Assembly: GCA_026393835.1 (NCBI GenBank)
Contig: JAPKZK010000077.1
Location: forward strand, 1-62,117
Direction: 5' to 3'
Length of the DNA: 62,117 nt
From: Candidatus Aminicenantota bacterium
GTDB lineage: Bacteria; Acidobacteriota; Aminicenantia; UBA2199
Shown here: piece after piece, positions 9,031 through 17,778 of the stretch
How the letters are laid out: the number at the start of each line of letters is the position of its first letter
Position numbering within the stretch: position 1 is the first letter of the stretch
The notes under the pieces: model-generated
What the model was told of the DNA's origin: nothing
Databases searched by the model: none
What the model saw: only the letters and a program-made list of their open reading frames with translations
Program-made: the position numbers and the translations under genes

Positions 9031-9059
9031 TTGACATTCTATTCGATTTTCATTAGAAT
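9031..9059 (+). promoter_or_regulatory. Promoter of the response regulator/kinase/YfiR cluster
   Basis: TTGACA (9031-9036), 17-bp spacer, TAGAAT (9054-9059). Transcription should begin near 9066-9067, exactly at the ATG of a short leader ORF. Confidence 0.75.
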
Positions 9060-9066
9060 AGTAAGA

Positions 9067-9138
9067 ATGCGAATAAAGATTCCTCATGTATTGAAAAGGA
9101 CTCTGGTTTTTAATGATCTTGAGAGGATAAAAAAATGA
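9067..9138 (+). CDS. Possible leaderless 23-residue leader peptide
   Basis: The ATG is 7 nt after the -10 box. The ORF (MRIKIPHVLKRTLV...) ends in TGA that overlaps the response-regulator ATG (ATGA). The Shine-Dalgarno for the next gene (GAGAGG) lies inside this ORF. The arrangement suggests translational coupling; the peptide itself may have no function. It may also be chance. Confidence 0.4.
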   Translation: MRIKIPHVLKRTLVFNDLERIKK

Positions 9139-9590
9139 AAAAAGAAGTGACAATCCTTATTGCCGAAGACGATATGGGACATGCGTCGTTGATTCGCAAG
9201 AATATCATACGCGCCGGTATATCCAATACCATACTCCATTTTAAAGACGGACAGGAACTCCTGGACTTTTTCTTTAAAAATGAAAATGCACCCCACCGCA
9301 TCGGGGAAGTATCCTACCTCCTGTTGTTGGATATCCGCATGCCAAAAGTGGATGGCGTCGAAGTGCTGCGAACCATTAAAACCGACCCGGAATTAAAAAA
9401 AATCCCCACCATTATTCTCACCACCACCGATGACCCGCGGGAAGTGGAAAATTGCCACCAATTGGGATGCAGCAGCTATATCACCAAACCCGTGGATTAT
9501 GAGAAATTTGTCGATGTGATAAAAAAATTGGGGCTTTTTCTTATGGTAGTGGAGGTGCCGGGTATTAACGGACATTCGAGAAATGAATGA
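9135..9590 (+). CDS. Single-domain response regulator (CheY/Rcp1-like)
   Basis: 151 residues, only a receiver domain. It has the acidic pair in LIAEDDMGHA, the phospho-Asp in LLLDIRMPKVDG, the Thr/Ser position in ILTTTDDP and the switch Lys in YITKPVDYEKF. The longer loops resemble Rcp1-type regulators that pair with phytochrome-like or hybrid kinases. It has no output domain, so it probably carries phosphate between kinases or binds a target protein. Its end overlaps the next kinase gene by 8 nt, so the two are translated together. Confidence 0.92.
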   Translation: MKKEVTILIAEDDMGHASLIRKNIIRAGISNTILHFKDGQELLDFFFKNENAPHRIGEVSYLLLLDIRMPKVDGVEVLRTIKTDPELKKIPTIILTTTDDPREVENCHQLGCSSYITKPVDYEKFVDVIKKLGLFLMVVEVPGINGHSRNE

Positions 9591-11535
9591 ACAACAAATA
9601 AATAATTTTGATTCCCCGCCCATCCTGGTGGTGGAAGATGATGAAGGATTACGCCACCTGATCCAGAATAAACTGGAAAGGAATAATTTTAAAGTGACCC
9701 AGGCGACTTCCGGGAAAAATGCCGTATCTCGCGCCATGAAAGATCCCAATCTCTTACTGTTACTGGATTTCAGACTCAGGGATATGACCGGCGGCGAAGT
9801 GATCGATTACCTGAAAACCATGGGCTATAATATTCCTTTCGTCATAATGACCGGCAACGGCGACGAGAAAATCGCCGTCGAAATGATGAAAATGGGCGCC
9901 AGGGACTACCTGGTAAAAGATAAAGGTTTCCTGGATGTCCTGCCCCAGGTGATGGACCAGGTGATCAACCGGTTACTGACCGAAAAAAAATTGGCCGGGA
10001 TGGAAAAAAAACTCCGGGAAAGTGAGAACCGTTTCCGGATGCTGTTTAACAGCGGTACGGATGCTATTCTTGTCCATGAGATAGAAAACGACCAGCCGCG
10101 CAATTTCGTTGAGGCCAATGACATCTCCTGCCAACGGTTGGGGTATACCAGGGAAGAAATGTTCCGCATGACCCCGGATGACATCGAAGCCCCTGACGGC
10201 GACATCGATATCCATGCCACCCGGGGCACATTACTGTCCCAAAAACATGTGCTGTATGAAATCCTTCATGTCACCAAAGCCGGGAAAAAAATCCCCGTGG
10301 AAATCAACTCCCACCTGATCGACCTGGATGGAAAACCCGCGGTCCTCTCCATTTCCAGGGATATTACCGAGCGGAAACACCTGGAAGACCAACTGCGCCA
10401 GGCCCATAAAATGGAAGCCATCGGCAAACTGGCCGGCGGCGTCGCCCACGATTTCAACAATCTCCTCACCGCCATCATGGGGTACTCGGAACTCATGCTG
10501 GTAAAAATGGACGCGGATAACCCTTTCCGGGACGGCGTCAAAGAAATAAAAAAAGCCGGCGAACGGGCGGCTTCATTGACGCAGCAGCTCCTGGCCTTCA
10601 GCCGTAAACAAATGCTCAAACCCAAGTTGCTGGACCTGAATAATGTCGTGATAGGTATTGAAAAAATGCTGAAACGTATCATCGGGGAAAATATCACATT
10701 GATTTGCGAACCGGAACCCGATCTCTGGCAGGTCAGGGCAGACCCCGGCCAGGTGGAGCAAATTATCTTAAACCTCGCCGTTAATTCCGGCGACGCCATG
10801 CAAAAAAGCGGCGAACTGATTATCAAAACCGAAAATAAACTCATCGATGAACACTATTCCGCTCTTATACCGGATTCACGACCCGGTCCCTTTGTCTGCC
10901 TCACCATTACAGATACCGGCGACGGCATGGATAAAGAAACCCTACAACATATTTTCGAACCGTTTTTTACCACCAAAAAAGTGGGCACCGGTCTTGGATT
11001 ATCCGTGGTTTACGGCATCATTAAGCAGCATAACGGCTGGGTCAATGTTTACAGCGAGACGGGAAAAGGGACTACCTTTAATATTTATTTTCCCTTAGCC
11101 GTCAGCAGCGCCGGTGAAAACGTGGAAGAAAGGTTATCGTTGATGGATCTCCAGGGCAACCGGGAGAAAATACTCTTTGTCGAAGATGAAGAAGGGGTGC
11201 GGAAAATAACCACCAAAGCGCTCCGCGATTATGGCTATGACGTGGTAGACGCGGTGACGGCCCGGGAGGCGCTGGAGATATTTGAAAAAAATGTGGAAAA
11301 TTTCTCAATGGTATTCAGCGATATCGTCCTGGCGGATCAGACGGGAATCGAACTGGTAGAGTCTATCCAGGCCCTTAAACCCGGCGTAAAAGTCTTACTC
11401 ACCAGCGGCTATGCAGATAAAAAATCCCGCTGGTCCGACGTTAATGAGAAAGGATTCCCTTTCTTGCAAAAACCCTATTCATTGGCCGATTTGCTGAAAA
11501 GCGTCAGGGAAGTATTGAGGGAAAATGTGACATGA
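9583..11535 (+). CDS. Hybrid histidine kinase (REC-PAS-HisKA-HATPase-REC)
   Basis: 650 residues, cytoplasmic. An N-terminal receiver (VVEDDEGLRHL; LLLLDFRLRDMTGGE; YLVKDKGF) is followed by a PAS domain (about 145-265), HisKA with the His in GGVAHDFNNLL (about residue 288), HATPase_c (NLAVNSGDAM, TDTGDGMDKE, GTGLGLSVVYG) and a second receiver (LFVEDEEGVRK, VFSDIVLADQTG, FLQKPYS). Having receivers at both ends suggests a relay: the first is likely charged by another kinase, perhaps through the neighbouring single-domain regulator. It overlaps the regulator upstream (8 nt) and YfiR downstream (ATGA), showing an operon. Confidence 0.92.
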   Translation: MNEQQINNFDSPPILVVEDDEGLRHLIQNKLERNNFKVTQATSGKNAVSRAMKDPNLLLLLDFRLRDMTGGEVIDYLKTMGYNIPFVIMTGNGDEKIAVEMMKMGARDYLVKDKGFLDVLPQVMDQVINRLLTEKKLAGMEKKLRESENRFRMLFNSGTDAILVHEIENDQPRNFVEANDISCQRLGYTREEMFRMTPDDIEAPDGDIDIHATRGTLLSQKHVLYEILHVTKAGKKIPVEINSHLIDLDGKPAVLSISRDITERKHLEDQLRQAHKMEAIGKLAGGVAHDFNNLLTAIMGYSELMLVKMDADNPFRDGVKEIKKAGERAASLTQQLLAFSRKQMLKPKLLDLNNVVIGIEKMLKRIIGENITLICEPEPDLWQVRADPGQVEQIILNLAVNSGDAMQKSGELIIKTENKLIDEHYSALIPDSRPGPFVCLTITDTGDGMDKETLQHIFEPFFTTKKVGTGLGLSVVYGIIKQHNGWVNVYSETGKGTTFNIYFPLAVSSAGENVEERLSLMDLQGNREKILFVEDEEGVRKITTKALRDYGYDVVDAVTAREALEIFEKNVENFSMVFSDIVLADQTGIELVESIQALKPGVKVLLTSGYADKKSRWSDVNEKGFPFLQKPYSLADLLKSVREVLRENVT

Positions 11536-12107
11536 AAACCGCGGCGATTTTAATATTATTTATTATTTCGTCTCTGATGGCGGCGGCGTTTCCCGAAAGT
11601 ACTTTCGATGAATACGCAGTAAAAGCCGCTTTCCTGGAACTGGTTTCCAATTACATCGAATGGCCGCGGGGGCAAGAGCCGGATGAGAAATACAGGCCCT
11701 TTGTTATTACGGTTATCGGCGAAAACCCATTCGTCATTACCAGGAAAGTTAAAAATACCACCGGGGACTGGCTGACCACGCTTTATGAAATTCAAAAAAT
11801 AAAAAATAGGAAAGTGGAAATCCGCTATATTTCAGAGATCGAAGATATCCCGGGCTGTCATATCCTGTTCGTCTCGCGCTCGATGAAAAAGAAACTTACG
11901 GAAATCGTCGACGCGGCCCGGCAGAAACCGATTCTAACTGTCGCCGATACGGAAGGGTTTGCCAAAAAGGGAATCCATATTAATCTTTATATCGAAAATT
12001 ACAAAACCAGGTATGAAATCAATCGAACCGGCTTGAAGTCATCCCCTTTAATCGTCAACTATAGGTTGTTTGAATGGGGCAAACCGGTAAATACGGTTAA
12101 AGAATGA
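11532..12107 (+). CDS. YfiR family periplasmic protein (DUF4154)
   Basis: 191 residues. A signal peptide (MKTAAILILFIISSLMAAAF) is followed by the YfiR/DUF4154 start EYAVKAAFLELVSNYIEWP. The core features include FVITVIGENPF, ILFVSRSMKK and ILTVADTEGFAKKGIHINL. In Pseudomonas, YfiR is a periplasmic repressor of the membrane cyclase YfiN, whose sensor is a CHASE8 domain. Here the next gene is a kinase with a CHASE8-like sensor instead of a GGDEF cyclase, so YfiR probably acts on that kinase (inference). The start overlaps the preceding kinase stop as ATGA. Confidence 0.85.
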   Translation: MKTAAILILFIISSLMAAAFPESTFDEYAVKAAFLELVSNYIEWPRGQEPDEKYRPFVITVIGENPFVITRKVKNTTGDWLTTLYEIQKIKNRKVEIRYISEIEDIPGCHILFVSRSMKKKLTEIVDAARQKPILTVADTEGFAKKGIHINLYIENYKTRYEINRTGLKSSPLIVNYRLFEWGKPVNTVKE

Positions 12108-12174
12108 GAATGAATAAACCGGGCCCCCTAAATATAAGTGGTGGTGCAAGGTATGGCCCAGGGAGTAGATGCCG

Positions 12175-13758
12175 ATGAAATTTTTTCAAAACCTTTCAAT
12201 TAAAAACAAATTAGTCGTCATCGTGTTGACGGTCACATTATCGGTTATAGGTCTCGGATTTACCGTTATGGTTACCATGAATATAAATACCTTTGAAAAT
12301 GATCTCCTCAACTCCACCAAAACCACCGGGGATTTCCTGGCAGACGCCTGCAGCATGCCGCTTTTTTTGGGGCAGGGATATGAGAGAGAAGTAACCGATG
12401 AAATGGATAAATTGAATATCCAGGCAACCATAGAAAACGCCGTTATCTATAATAATGCCGGGGTGGAATTCGCCCGGTATGAAAGGGCGGGTAGTCCCCG
12501 CCTTGCACCCCCTGAGTTGCATAAAGAGGGGTATAAGGAACTTAAAGGAAATTATCTCCATCTCTGGCGGCCCATTTTTTTAAAGAATGAACGGGTGGGC
12601 ACGCTTTACATCAGGGCCTCCAGGACCATCCTGAACGAGAAGATTAACCGTTACCTGAAAACCATGTCGATATCGCTGCTTGTTTTGATCTTTCTCGCTT
12701 ATATCCTGGCGGTCCGCGCCCAGGGGGTGATTTCGGAACCCATTCTAAACCTGGCCAGGGTAACAGGAGATATTAAAGAGACGGGCGATTATTCCGTCCG
12801 CGTCCGGAAAACGGGTGAAGATGAGATCGGCGTCCTTTATACAGGATTTAACAACATGCTGGAGCAGATCCATCTGCGGGAGAAACAGAGAGACGAAGCC
12901 GAAGCCGAACAGCGACGATTAATGGCCGAATTGGCGGATAAAAACAAAGAACTGGAACAGGTGGTATATGTCACCTCCCATGATCTGCGTTCCCCCCTGG
13001 TGAACATCCAGGGATTCAGTAAAGAACTGGCTTACTCCGTCGATGAACTTTCCGCCCTACTGCAAACGCAAGCCGAAGAGACGCCGTCGCGGGTCAAAGA
13101 AAAGCTCGCCTTAATCATTGAAGGCGATATTCCCGATTCGTTGAAATTTATCCTTTCCAGCACCGCCAAAATGGATTCGCTGCTTTCGGGTCTTCTCAAA
13201 CTGTCGCGGGTAGGCCATGCCGCCGTCTCCTTCGCCAATATCGACATGAACGAACTCATTTCCGAAATCCATAATGCTTTTGAATTCCATTTGAAAGAAG
13301 CGGGTGTGGTTTTTAAAGCGGCGAACCTCCCCCCGTGCTTCGGCAATGATGTGGAATTGAACCAGGTGTTCTCAAATCTCCTGGGTAACGCACTGAAATA
13401 TCTTGATCGGGGGCGGCCCGGGAAAATCAGTATTACAGCTCAGCGCCAGCATCAGCGGGAAGGGGATTCGGTTCTCTACTGCGTCGAAGACAACGGCATC
13501 GGCATTGCCCCGGAACACCAGAAAAAAGTTTTTGAAATTTTCCACCGCCTCCACCCGGAAGATACCCAGGGCGAAGGACTGGGGTTGGCGATTGTCCATA
13601 AGATCGTCTCCCGGCACAACGGTAAAGTCTGGGTCGAATCCGAACCCGGCAAAGGCAGCCGGTTCCATGTCTCTCTCCCGGCGGCAAGGAAACTTGAACC
13701 GGGCAGCGACGGCAGCGACGGCGCTAACGATTTTACTCTTGTTGGCCCGGACCGATGA
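12175..13758 (+). CDS. Membrane histidine kinase with CHASE8-like sensor and HAMP
   Basis: About 527 residues. One membrane helix near residues 15-35 precedes a periplasmic domain of about 120 residues (CSMPLFLGQGYEREVTDEMD, VIYNNAGVEFARYER) resembling CHASE8. A second helix (MSISLLVLIFLAYILA) leads to HAMP (GDYSVRVRKTGEDEIG), a coiled coil, HisKA with H-box VTSHDLRSPLVNIQG, and HATPase_c (NLLGNALKYL, EDNGIGIAPE, GLGLAIVHKIV). There is no receiver, so phosphate probably goes to the receivers encoded upstream. GGGAG lies 9 nt before the ATG at 12175, which is preferred over the ATG at 12169. The last 26 nt overlap the convergent M16 gene. Confidence 0.88.
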   Translation: MKFFQNLSIKNKLVVIVLTVTLSVIGLGFTVMVTMNINTFENDLLNSTKTTGDFLADACSMPLFLGQGYEREVTDEMDKLNIQATIENAVIYNNAGVEFARYERAGSPRLAPPELHKEGYKELKGNYLHLWRPIFLKNERVGTLYIRASRTILNEKINRYLKTMSISLLVLIFLAYILAVRAQGVISEPILNLARVTGDIKETGDYSVRVRKTGEDEIGVLYTGFNNMLEQIHLREKQRDEAEAEQRRLMAELADKNKELEQVVYVTSHDLRSPLVNIQGFSKELAYSVDELSALLQTQAEETPSRVKEKLALIIEGDIPDSLKFILSSTAKMDSLLSGLLKLSRVGHAAVSFANIDMNELISEIHNAFEFHLKEAGVVFKAANLPPCFGNDVELNQVFSNLLGNALKYLDRGRPGKISITAQRQHQREGDSVLYCVEDNGIGIAPEHQKKVFEIFHRLHPEDTQGEGLGLAIVHKIVSRHNGKVWVESEPGKGSRFHVSLPAARKLEPGSDGSDGANDFTLVGPDR

Positions 13759-15154
13759 CGATTTTTACCAGTCGCTCCGGTTTTAATACCTCTTTTATAT
13801 AAGCATTGAAGTCCCCGGGGGTTACCGTTTCGATGGCGGAGAAAAAATTTTCTAAAAATTCAAAACCCGGACCGATTTGTTCAAAAAGCCCCAGGTAAAA
13901 AGTTCGCGTTTCTTTGGTTTCATTACTTCTTAAAAAATGGGCCCGGGTACGGATTTTTGCGGCCGCGAATTCTTCTTCGCCGACGCCGTTTTGATAAAGA
14001 TCCGTCAAGATTTTTGTTAAAGCCTCGCGGGCTTTTTCTTTCCTGGAGTTGTCGGTTTTTAAATACATCCATAAAACCCCGGCGTCTTTCATCTGGATTG
14101 TTCTTGCTTTGAGGCTGTAGGCCAGGTTCAATTCCGCCCTCAGGGGCCAGAGTTTCGAGCCGATGCCATCTCCCAATAAATTCTCCAGCATATAGGCGCA
14201 GACAAAATGATGGGGGCCCATTCCCGGCAGCAGCGCGCCCAGGGAAACCAGGGCCTGGGTGTTTTCCTTTTTAAAAAAATACTCTTTTTTTTCGTTGTTC
14301 TCGTTGTTCTCGTTTTTCACTTCCCCGGGTCCCGGTTTTCCCGGCGCCGGCGTCTCCTGTCCCGCCGGCAGCAGCCGGAAATACTTTTTTATGACCGGTT
14401 CCAACTCTGCCTTGCTTAAATCCGAAGAGACCACGATAACCATGTGGGAGCGATTGAAAAATGTTTTATAAAAGTCGGCGATATCTTTTTTTTTAATAGT
14501 CTTGAGGGAGTTCGGGGCCCCCGCCGTCGTCGCCGTTCCGAATATCGACCCCCCGTAACCGCTGTTTCCAAAAAAAACAGTGAAATATTCCCGTCCCATC
14601 AACAGCCCGGTGTTGTCTTCTTCATTTTTTTGTTGATGCTCCATGGCTTTTTTAATGTACGAAATTCTCAGCGAGGAGATGAGCGGGTCCGTTAATACTC
14701 CCATCAGTATTTTAAGCGTCTCCTCCAGGTTTTCCGACAGGCAGGTAACGGTAATAATGGAGTGGTCCCCATTGACGTCGGTGGCAATGGAAGACCCCAG
14801 GGTCATTAATTTTATCACATCCGTGGTTTCCGGTATCTCCACGGAGAGACGGGTGGTGAGAAAGGCCAGGCCTTTGCGGTCCGGCGGCTCCGCTTTTTTC
14901 CCGCCGGCGATAAAGAGCCGCAGCACGGTAAGGCCGGAGGATGTATCCCGGTGAAATATAAAAGAAAATGGGGCCCCGTTATTCTTATCCTCTACCCGGA
15001 TTCTTTCCGGCCTGTTTTTCCAGGTTTTCCCCGCCGCCTGCGCGGGCGTCGCATCCGCTTTATCTTGAGAAAATAGCGGCCGCCCCGGCAAAAAACTCAG
15101 CAAAAGGAGCGCAGCGCTTATCTGCATTAACCCATGTAACCCGCGACTGCTCAT
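13733..15154 (-). CDS. M16 family peptidase-like protein, non-catalytic partner
   Basis: 473 residues with a signal peptide (ISAALLLLSFLPGRPLFS). It has the two-lobed M16 fold markers (GLTVLRLFIAGGKK, GTATTAGAPNSLKTIKKKDI, HMVIVVSSDLSKAE) but no HxxEH: the position reads GLAFLTTRLSV. It therefore cannot bind the catalytic zinc and should act as the substrate-holding half of a heterodimer. The catalytic half is the gene immediately upstream (gap 9 nt). Such split pairs are well known for bacterial M16B proteases and the mitochondrial processing peptidase. Probably periplasmic. Confidence 0.88.
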   Translation of the reverse strand: MSSRGLHGLMQISAALLLLSFLPGRPLFSQDKADATPAQAAGKTWKNRPERIRVEDKNNGAPFSFIFHRDTSSGLTVLRLFIAGGKKAEPPDRKGLAFLTTRLSVEIPETTDVIKLMTLGSSIATDVNGDHSIITVTCLSENLEETLKILMGVLTDPLISSLRISYIKKAMEHQQKNEEDNTGLLMGREYFTVFFGNSGYGGSIFGTATTAGAPNSLKTIKKKDIADFYKTFFNRSHMVIVVSSDLSKAELEPVIKKYFRLLPAGQETPAPGKPGPGEVKNENNENNEKKEYFFKKENTQALVSLGALLPGMGPHHFVCAYMLENLLGDGIGSKLWPLRAELNLAYSLKARTIQMKDAGVLWMYLKTDNSRKEKAREALTKILTDLYQNGVGEEEFAAAKIRTRAHFLRSNETKETRTFYLGLFEQIGPGFEFLENFFSAIETVTPGDFNAYIKEVLKPERLVKIVIGPGQQE

Positions 15155-15163
15155 TTTTATTCC

Positions 15164-16576
15164 TTATTTATCCTTATTATTCCCGGGAACGATGGCGATC
15201 ATCACGTATTTCCGGCCGCTGAAATAATCCGCGGCGACCTCTTGAATTTCCGAAGATTGAATGGTTTTTAATTGTTGGCTGTAATCCCGCTGATCTTGAT
15301 CATGTTTTTCCAGTTGAGCCAGATGATTATTATCATGCATTAACATGTACCTGGCATAGGAAACCGCCAGGTTTGATTCCCGTTCGAGGTGCTGCCGGTA
15401 GACCAGTTGCATCCACGCTTTGGATGTTTCCAGGTAATCCGTGATGCCGGGGGCCAGGCGGTACTGGTAATCCTTTTTCGAGAACCTGTAGGATTTGAGG
15501 TCCCTTAGAAAAGCGACCAGTTGGGTTCTGGCAATGGGGATTTTTTTGGCCGCCAGGGTCAGGTGGACCAGGACAGCGCCGCCATAATTCAAAGGGAAAT
15601 ACTGGATATCCAGGCTGTCCACCGGTCGTCCGCGACTCTTGAAAGCGTTGTACAATAGCGGATTCACCCCTTTGCCCAGGATGCGGGTCAATATATCCAT
15701 GGGCAATTTGTCCGCCCGGTTGAGGCCCGGCGCAATAAATCCCATGAAAAGATGGGCCTGCGTAATATCCAATTCCTTCCAGGTTTCTACGCTTTTTTTG
15801 AGGGAAGAAACCATGGGGAAAACCGGCTGCGATAGGGGAATGGGTGCGCCGGCGGGAACCGTAACGTTCCCAATACCCTGTTTGATCGTTTCCTCCACGA
15901 TTTCGCTCTTAAAATCCCCCACTACCGAGAGCGCGCAATTGGCCGGTATTAGATATTTTTTGTAAAACCGTTCCAGGGATTCCAGCGTAACATTTTCGAT
16001 GGATGTTTTTTCTCCGCCCACGGGTTTTTCATAAGGATGGCCCCTGAAAAGTTCCCGGAGGGCAAGCTGTATGCCCAATGTCACAGGTTCATCCTTTTGT
16101 TGGGAGAGTTCCTCCAGGATTATTATTTTTTCTTTTTCCAATTCCCCCCGGGTCAATGCCAGGTTGAATAGTTTTTCCCGGAGAAGCGTAAATGCAGCCG
16201 GGGCGTATTCGGAGGGAACCGATATTTCGACGGTCATCAGGTCGTGCCCGGTATGGGCGTTGAAATAGATGCCGTTTTTCCGGATCCTTTCCGTCAGTTC
16301 GGCGGCGGAGGCGGAGTGGGACCCCGCAAAAAGAACCAGGTGCTCCAACAGGTGAACCAGACCGCTGAATTCTTTTTCCTCATCTTTGGAACCCACATTC
16401 ACGGCGGCGGCAATATTCACCAGGGGGATTTTATCATTCTCTTCCAAAAATACCCGCAGCCCGTTTTCCAGTACGAAGTATTTGTTTTTAACCGCTTCCC
16501 CGGCCTGTGTACGAAACGAACATACAAATACCACCAGGACCAAAGCAAAAAGCCCATTGATTTTTTTCGCTGTCAT
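15164..16576 (-). CDS. M16 family zinc peptidase, catalytic subunit
   Basis: 470 residues with signal peptide MTAKKINGLFALVLVVFVCS. The inverted zinc motif HxxEH is intact in GLVHLLEHLVLFAG, with the distal Glu in IIILEELSQQKDEP. Flanking M16 markers are present (LENGLRVFLEENDKIPLV; NVGSKDEEKEFSG). It is the zinc-bearing partner of the downstream protein, and together they probably form an exported oligopeptidase. I cannot tell the substrate. The genes are 9 nt apart and co-oriented. A third, single-gene M16 protein lies at 31121-32398. Confidence 0.9.
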   Translation of the reverse strand: MTAKKINGLFALVLVVFVCSFRTQAGEAVKNKYFVLENGLRVFLEENDKIPLVNIAAAVNVGSKDEEKEFSGLVHLLEHLVLFAGSHSASAAELTERIRKNGIYFNAHTGHDLMTVEISVPSEYAPAAFTLLREKLFNLALTRGELEKEKIIILEELSQQKDEPVTLGIQLALRELFRGHPYEKPVGGEKTSIENVTLESLERFYKKYLIPANCALSVVGDFKSEIVEETIKQGIGNVTVPAGAPIPLSQPVFPMVSSLKKSVETWKELDITQAHLFMGFIAPGLNRADKLPMDILTRILGKGVNPLLYNAFKSRGRPVDSLDIQYFPLNYGGAVLVHLTLAAKKIPIARTQLVAFLRDLKSYRFSKKDYQYRLAPGITDYLETSKAWMQLVYRQHLERESNLAVSYARYMLMHDNNHLAQLEKHDQDQRDYSQQLKTIQSSEIQEVAADYFSGRKYVMIAIVPGNNKDK

Positions 16577-16604
16577 TCACGTTATCCAAACATAAAAATA
16601 GAGT

Positions 16605-16865
16605 TCAATATTGGTAGGAATAAAGACGGAGTCCACACTCTTTACAGTATTCGACGATCTCAAGGATATACTTTTGCATTTCCGGCGATGTTTCATCCAC
16701 TCCCGCCGGTTTTATGCTTAAACTTACCACCAGTTCTTCATCATCGATGCGTTCTTTTGCGGCGATTTCCTTTAACTGTTTTTTGATCGATTCCACTTCC
16801 CCCTCTTTCACCGGGCCTTCAAGTGTTACTAAAATTAATTGTCCTATCTTTTCAACCAGGTACAT
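16605..16865 (-). CDS. Small hypothetical protein, possibly STAS-like
   Basis: 86 residues starting MYLVEKIGQLILVTLEGPV. A longer frame exists to 16934, but its first 23 residues are low-complexity and overlap the probable promoter (TTGAAA followed 16 bp later by TATTTT on the minus strand). Alternation of beta-like and helical segments, and the opening strand ILVTLEGPVKEGEV, faintly recall STAS domains; this is weak. It ends 28 nt before the M16 operon start and could be cotranscribed with it. It is divergent from the glycyl radical operon and shares the upstream region holding the 22-bp palindrome. Confidence 0.6.
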   Translation of the reverse strand: MYLVEKIGQLILVTLEGPVKEGEVESIKKQLKEIAAKERIDDEELVVSLSIKPAGVDETSPEMQKYILEIVEYCKECGLRLYSYQY

Positions 16866-16958
16866 ATTACCAACCGCCCACAAAAAATGATACCTGTAAA
16901 AATACCACTTTTTGCTTTTTTTTTCAATGCCCAAAAATAAGATATTTAAAAAAAAGTA

Positions 16959-16994
16959 TTGACTTCATCTTTACCATCTGATATATCAGATGGT
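16959..16994 (+). promoter_or_regulatory. Promoter with a perfect 22-bp palindromic operator for the glycyl radical operon
   Basis: TTGACT (16959-16964), 17-bp spacer, TATATC (16982-16987). The -10 box lies in the middle of a perfect inverted repeat at 16973-16994 whose half-site is ACCATCTGATA. A dimeric regulator bound there would block RNA polymerase. A second possible -10, TATAAT, is at 17002-17007. The regulator is not encoded nearby. Confidence 0.7.
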
Positions 16995-17034
16995 GTAAAA
17001 ATATAATAAAATGCAGTAATGAGACCATAAAAAC

Positions 17035-17778
17035 ATGCGCGAAGGAGTCGTTTTTAATATCCAACGTTTCGCCCTCCACGACGGCCCCGGCATCCGCACC
17101 ACGGTGTTTCTAAAAGGATGCCCTTTGAGGTGCAAGTGGTGTCATAACCCGGAGGGCCTTAACCCGGGGATTTCCGCTGGCGTCGGCGGAACAAAGACCG
17201 CCGAACAAGTGATGAGGGAAATCGAAAAAGAGACTATCTTTTATGACGAATCCGGCGGCGGCGTTACTTTCTCCGGCGGCGAGCCCCTGATGCAGCCGGA
17301 ATTCCTCGGGGCGCTAATGGATGAATGCAGGAAAAAAGATATCCATATTACCCTGGACACCACCGGCTGCGTTTCCCCCCGGGTATTTGCGTCGTTGGCG
17401 GATAAGGCGGACCTTTTTCTTTATGACCTGAAAATAATCGATGATGCCGGGCACAAAAAGTTCACCGGCGCTTCTAACAAATACGCCCTGAAAAACCTGG
17501 AAACTCTGTCAAAAAAAGGAAAACGAGTAATCATCCGTTTCCCCATGATACCGGGTATCACCGATACCACCGAAAATGTAACGGCGGTGGCCGCTTTTGC
17601 GTCCTCGCTCAAGGGTATCCGTGATATCGATGTCCTGCCGTACCACGAAATCGCGCAGCACAAATACCGGCGCTTGAAAATGGAAAATAAAATGGAGGGT
17701 GTGACGCCCCCGCCCCCTGAACGTACTAAGGAAGTCGAAAATATATTTGAATCATATGGATTAAATGTCAAAAAATGA
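17035..17778 (+). CDS. Glycyl radical enzyme activase (radical SAM)
   Basis: 247 residues. The radical SAM cluster motif CxxxCxxC is in FLKGCPLRCKWCHNPEG, next to the activase signature QRFALHDGPGIRTTVF. Further markers are VTFSGGEPLMQPEF and LYDLKIIDDAGHKKFTG. It uses S-adenosylmethionine to place a radical on the glycine of the downstream enzyme. Unlike most activases for this enzyme group, it lacks the two-cluster ferredoxin insert between HNPEG and the next helix, so it resembles pyruvate formate-lyase activase in size. Its stop overlaps the enzyme start as ATGA. There is no clear Shine-Dalgarno. Confidence 0.93.
   Translation: MREGVVFNIQRFALHDGPGIRTTVFLKGCPLRCKWCHNPEGLNPGISAGVGGTKTAEQVMREIEKETIFYDESGGGVTFSGGEPLMQPEFLGALMDECRKKDIHITLDTTGCVSPRVFASLADKADLFLYDLKIIDDAGHKKFTGASNKYALKNLETLSKKGKRVIIRFPMIPGITDTTENVTAVAAFASSLKGIRDIDVLPYHEIAQHKYRRLKMENKMEGVTPPPPERTKEVENIFESYGLNVKK

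Noticed and set aside
16873..17034. Riboswitch in front of the glycyl radical operon
   Set aside because: Apart from the DNA palindrome around the -10 box the transcribed leader is only about 40 nt, too short for a known riboswitch.
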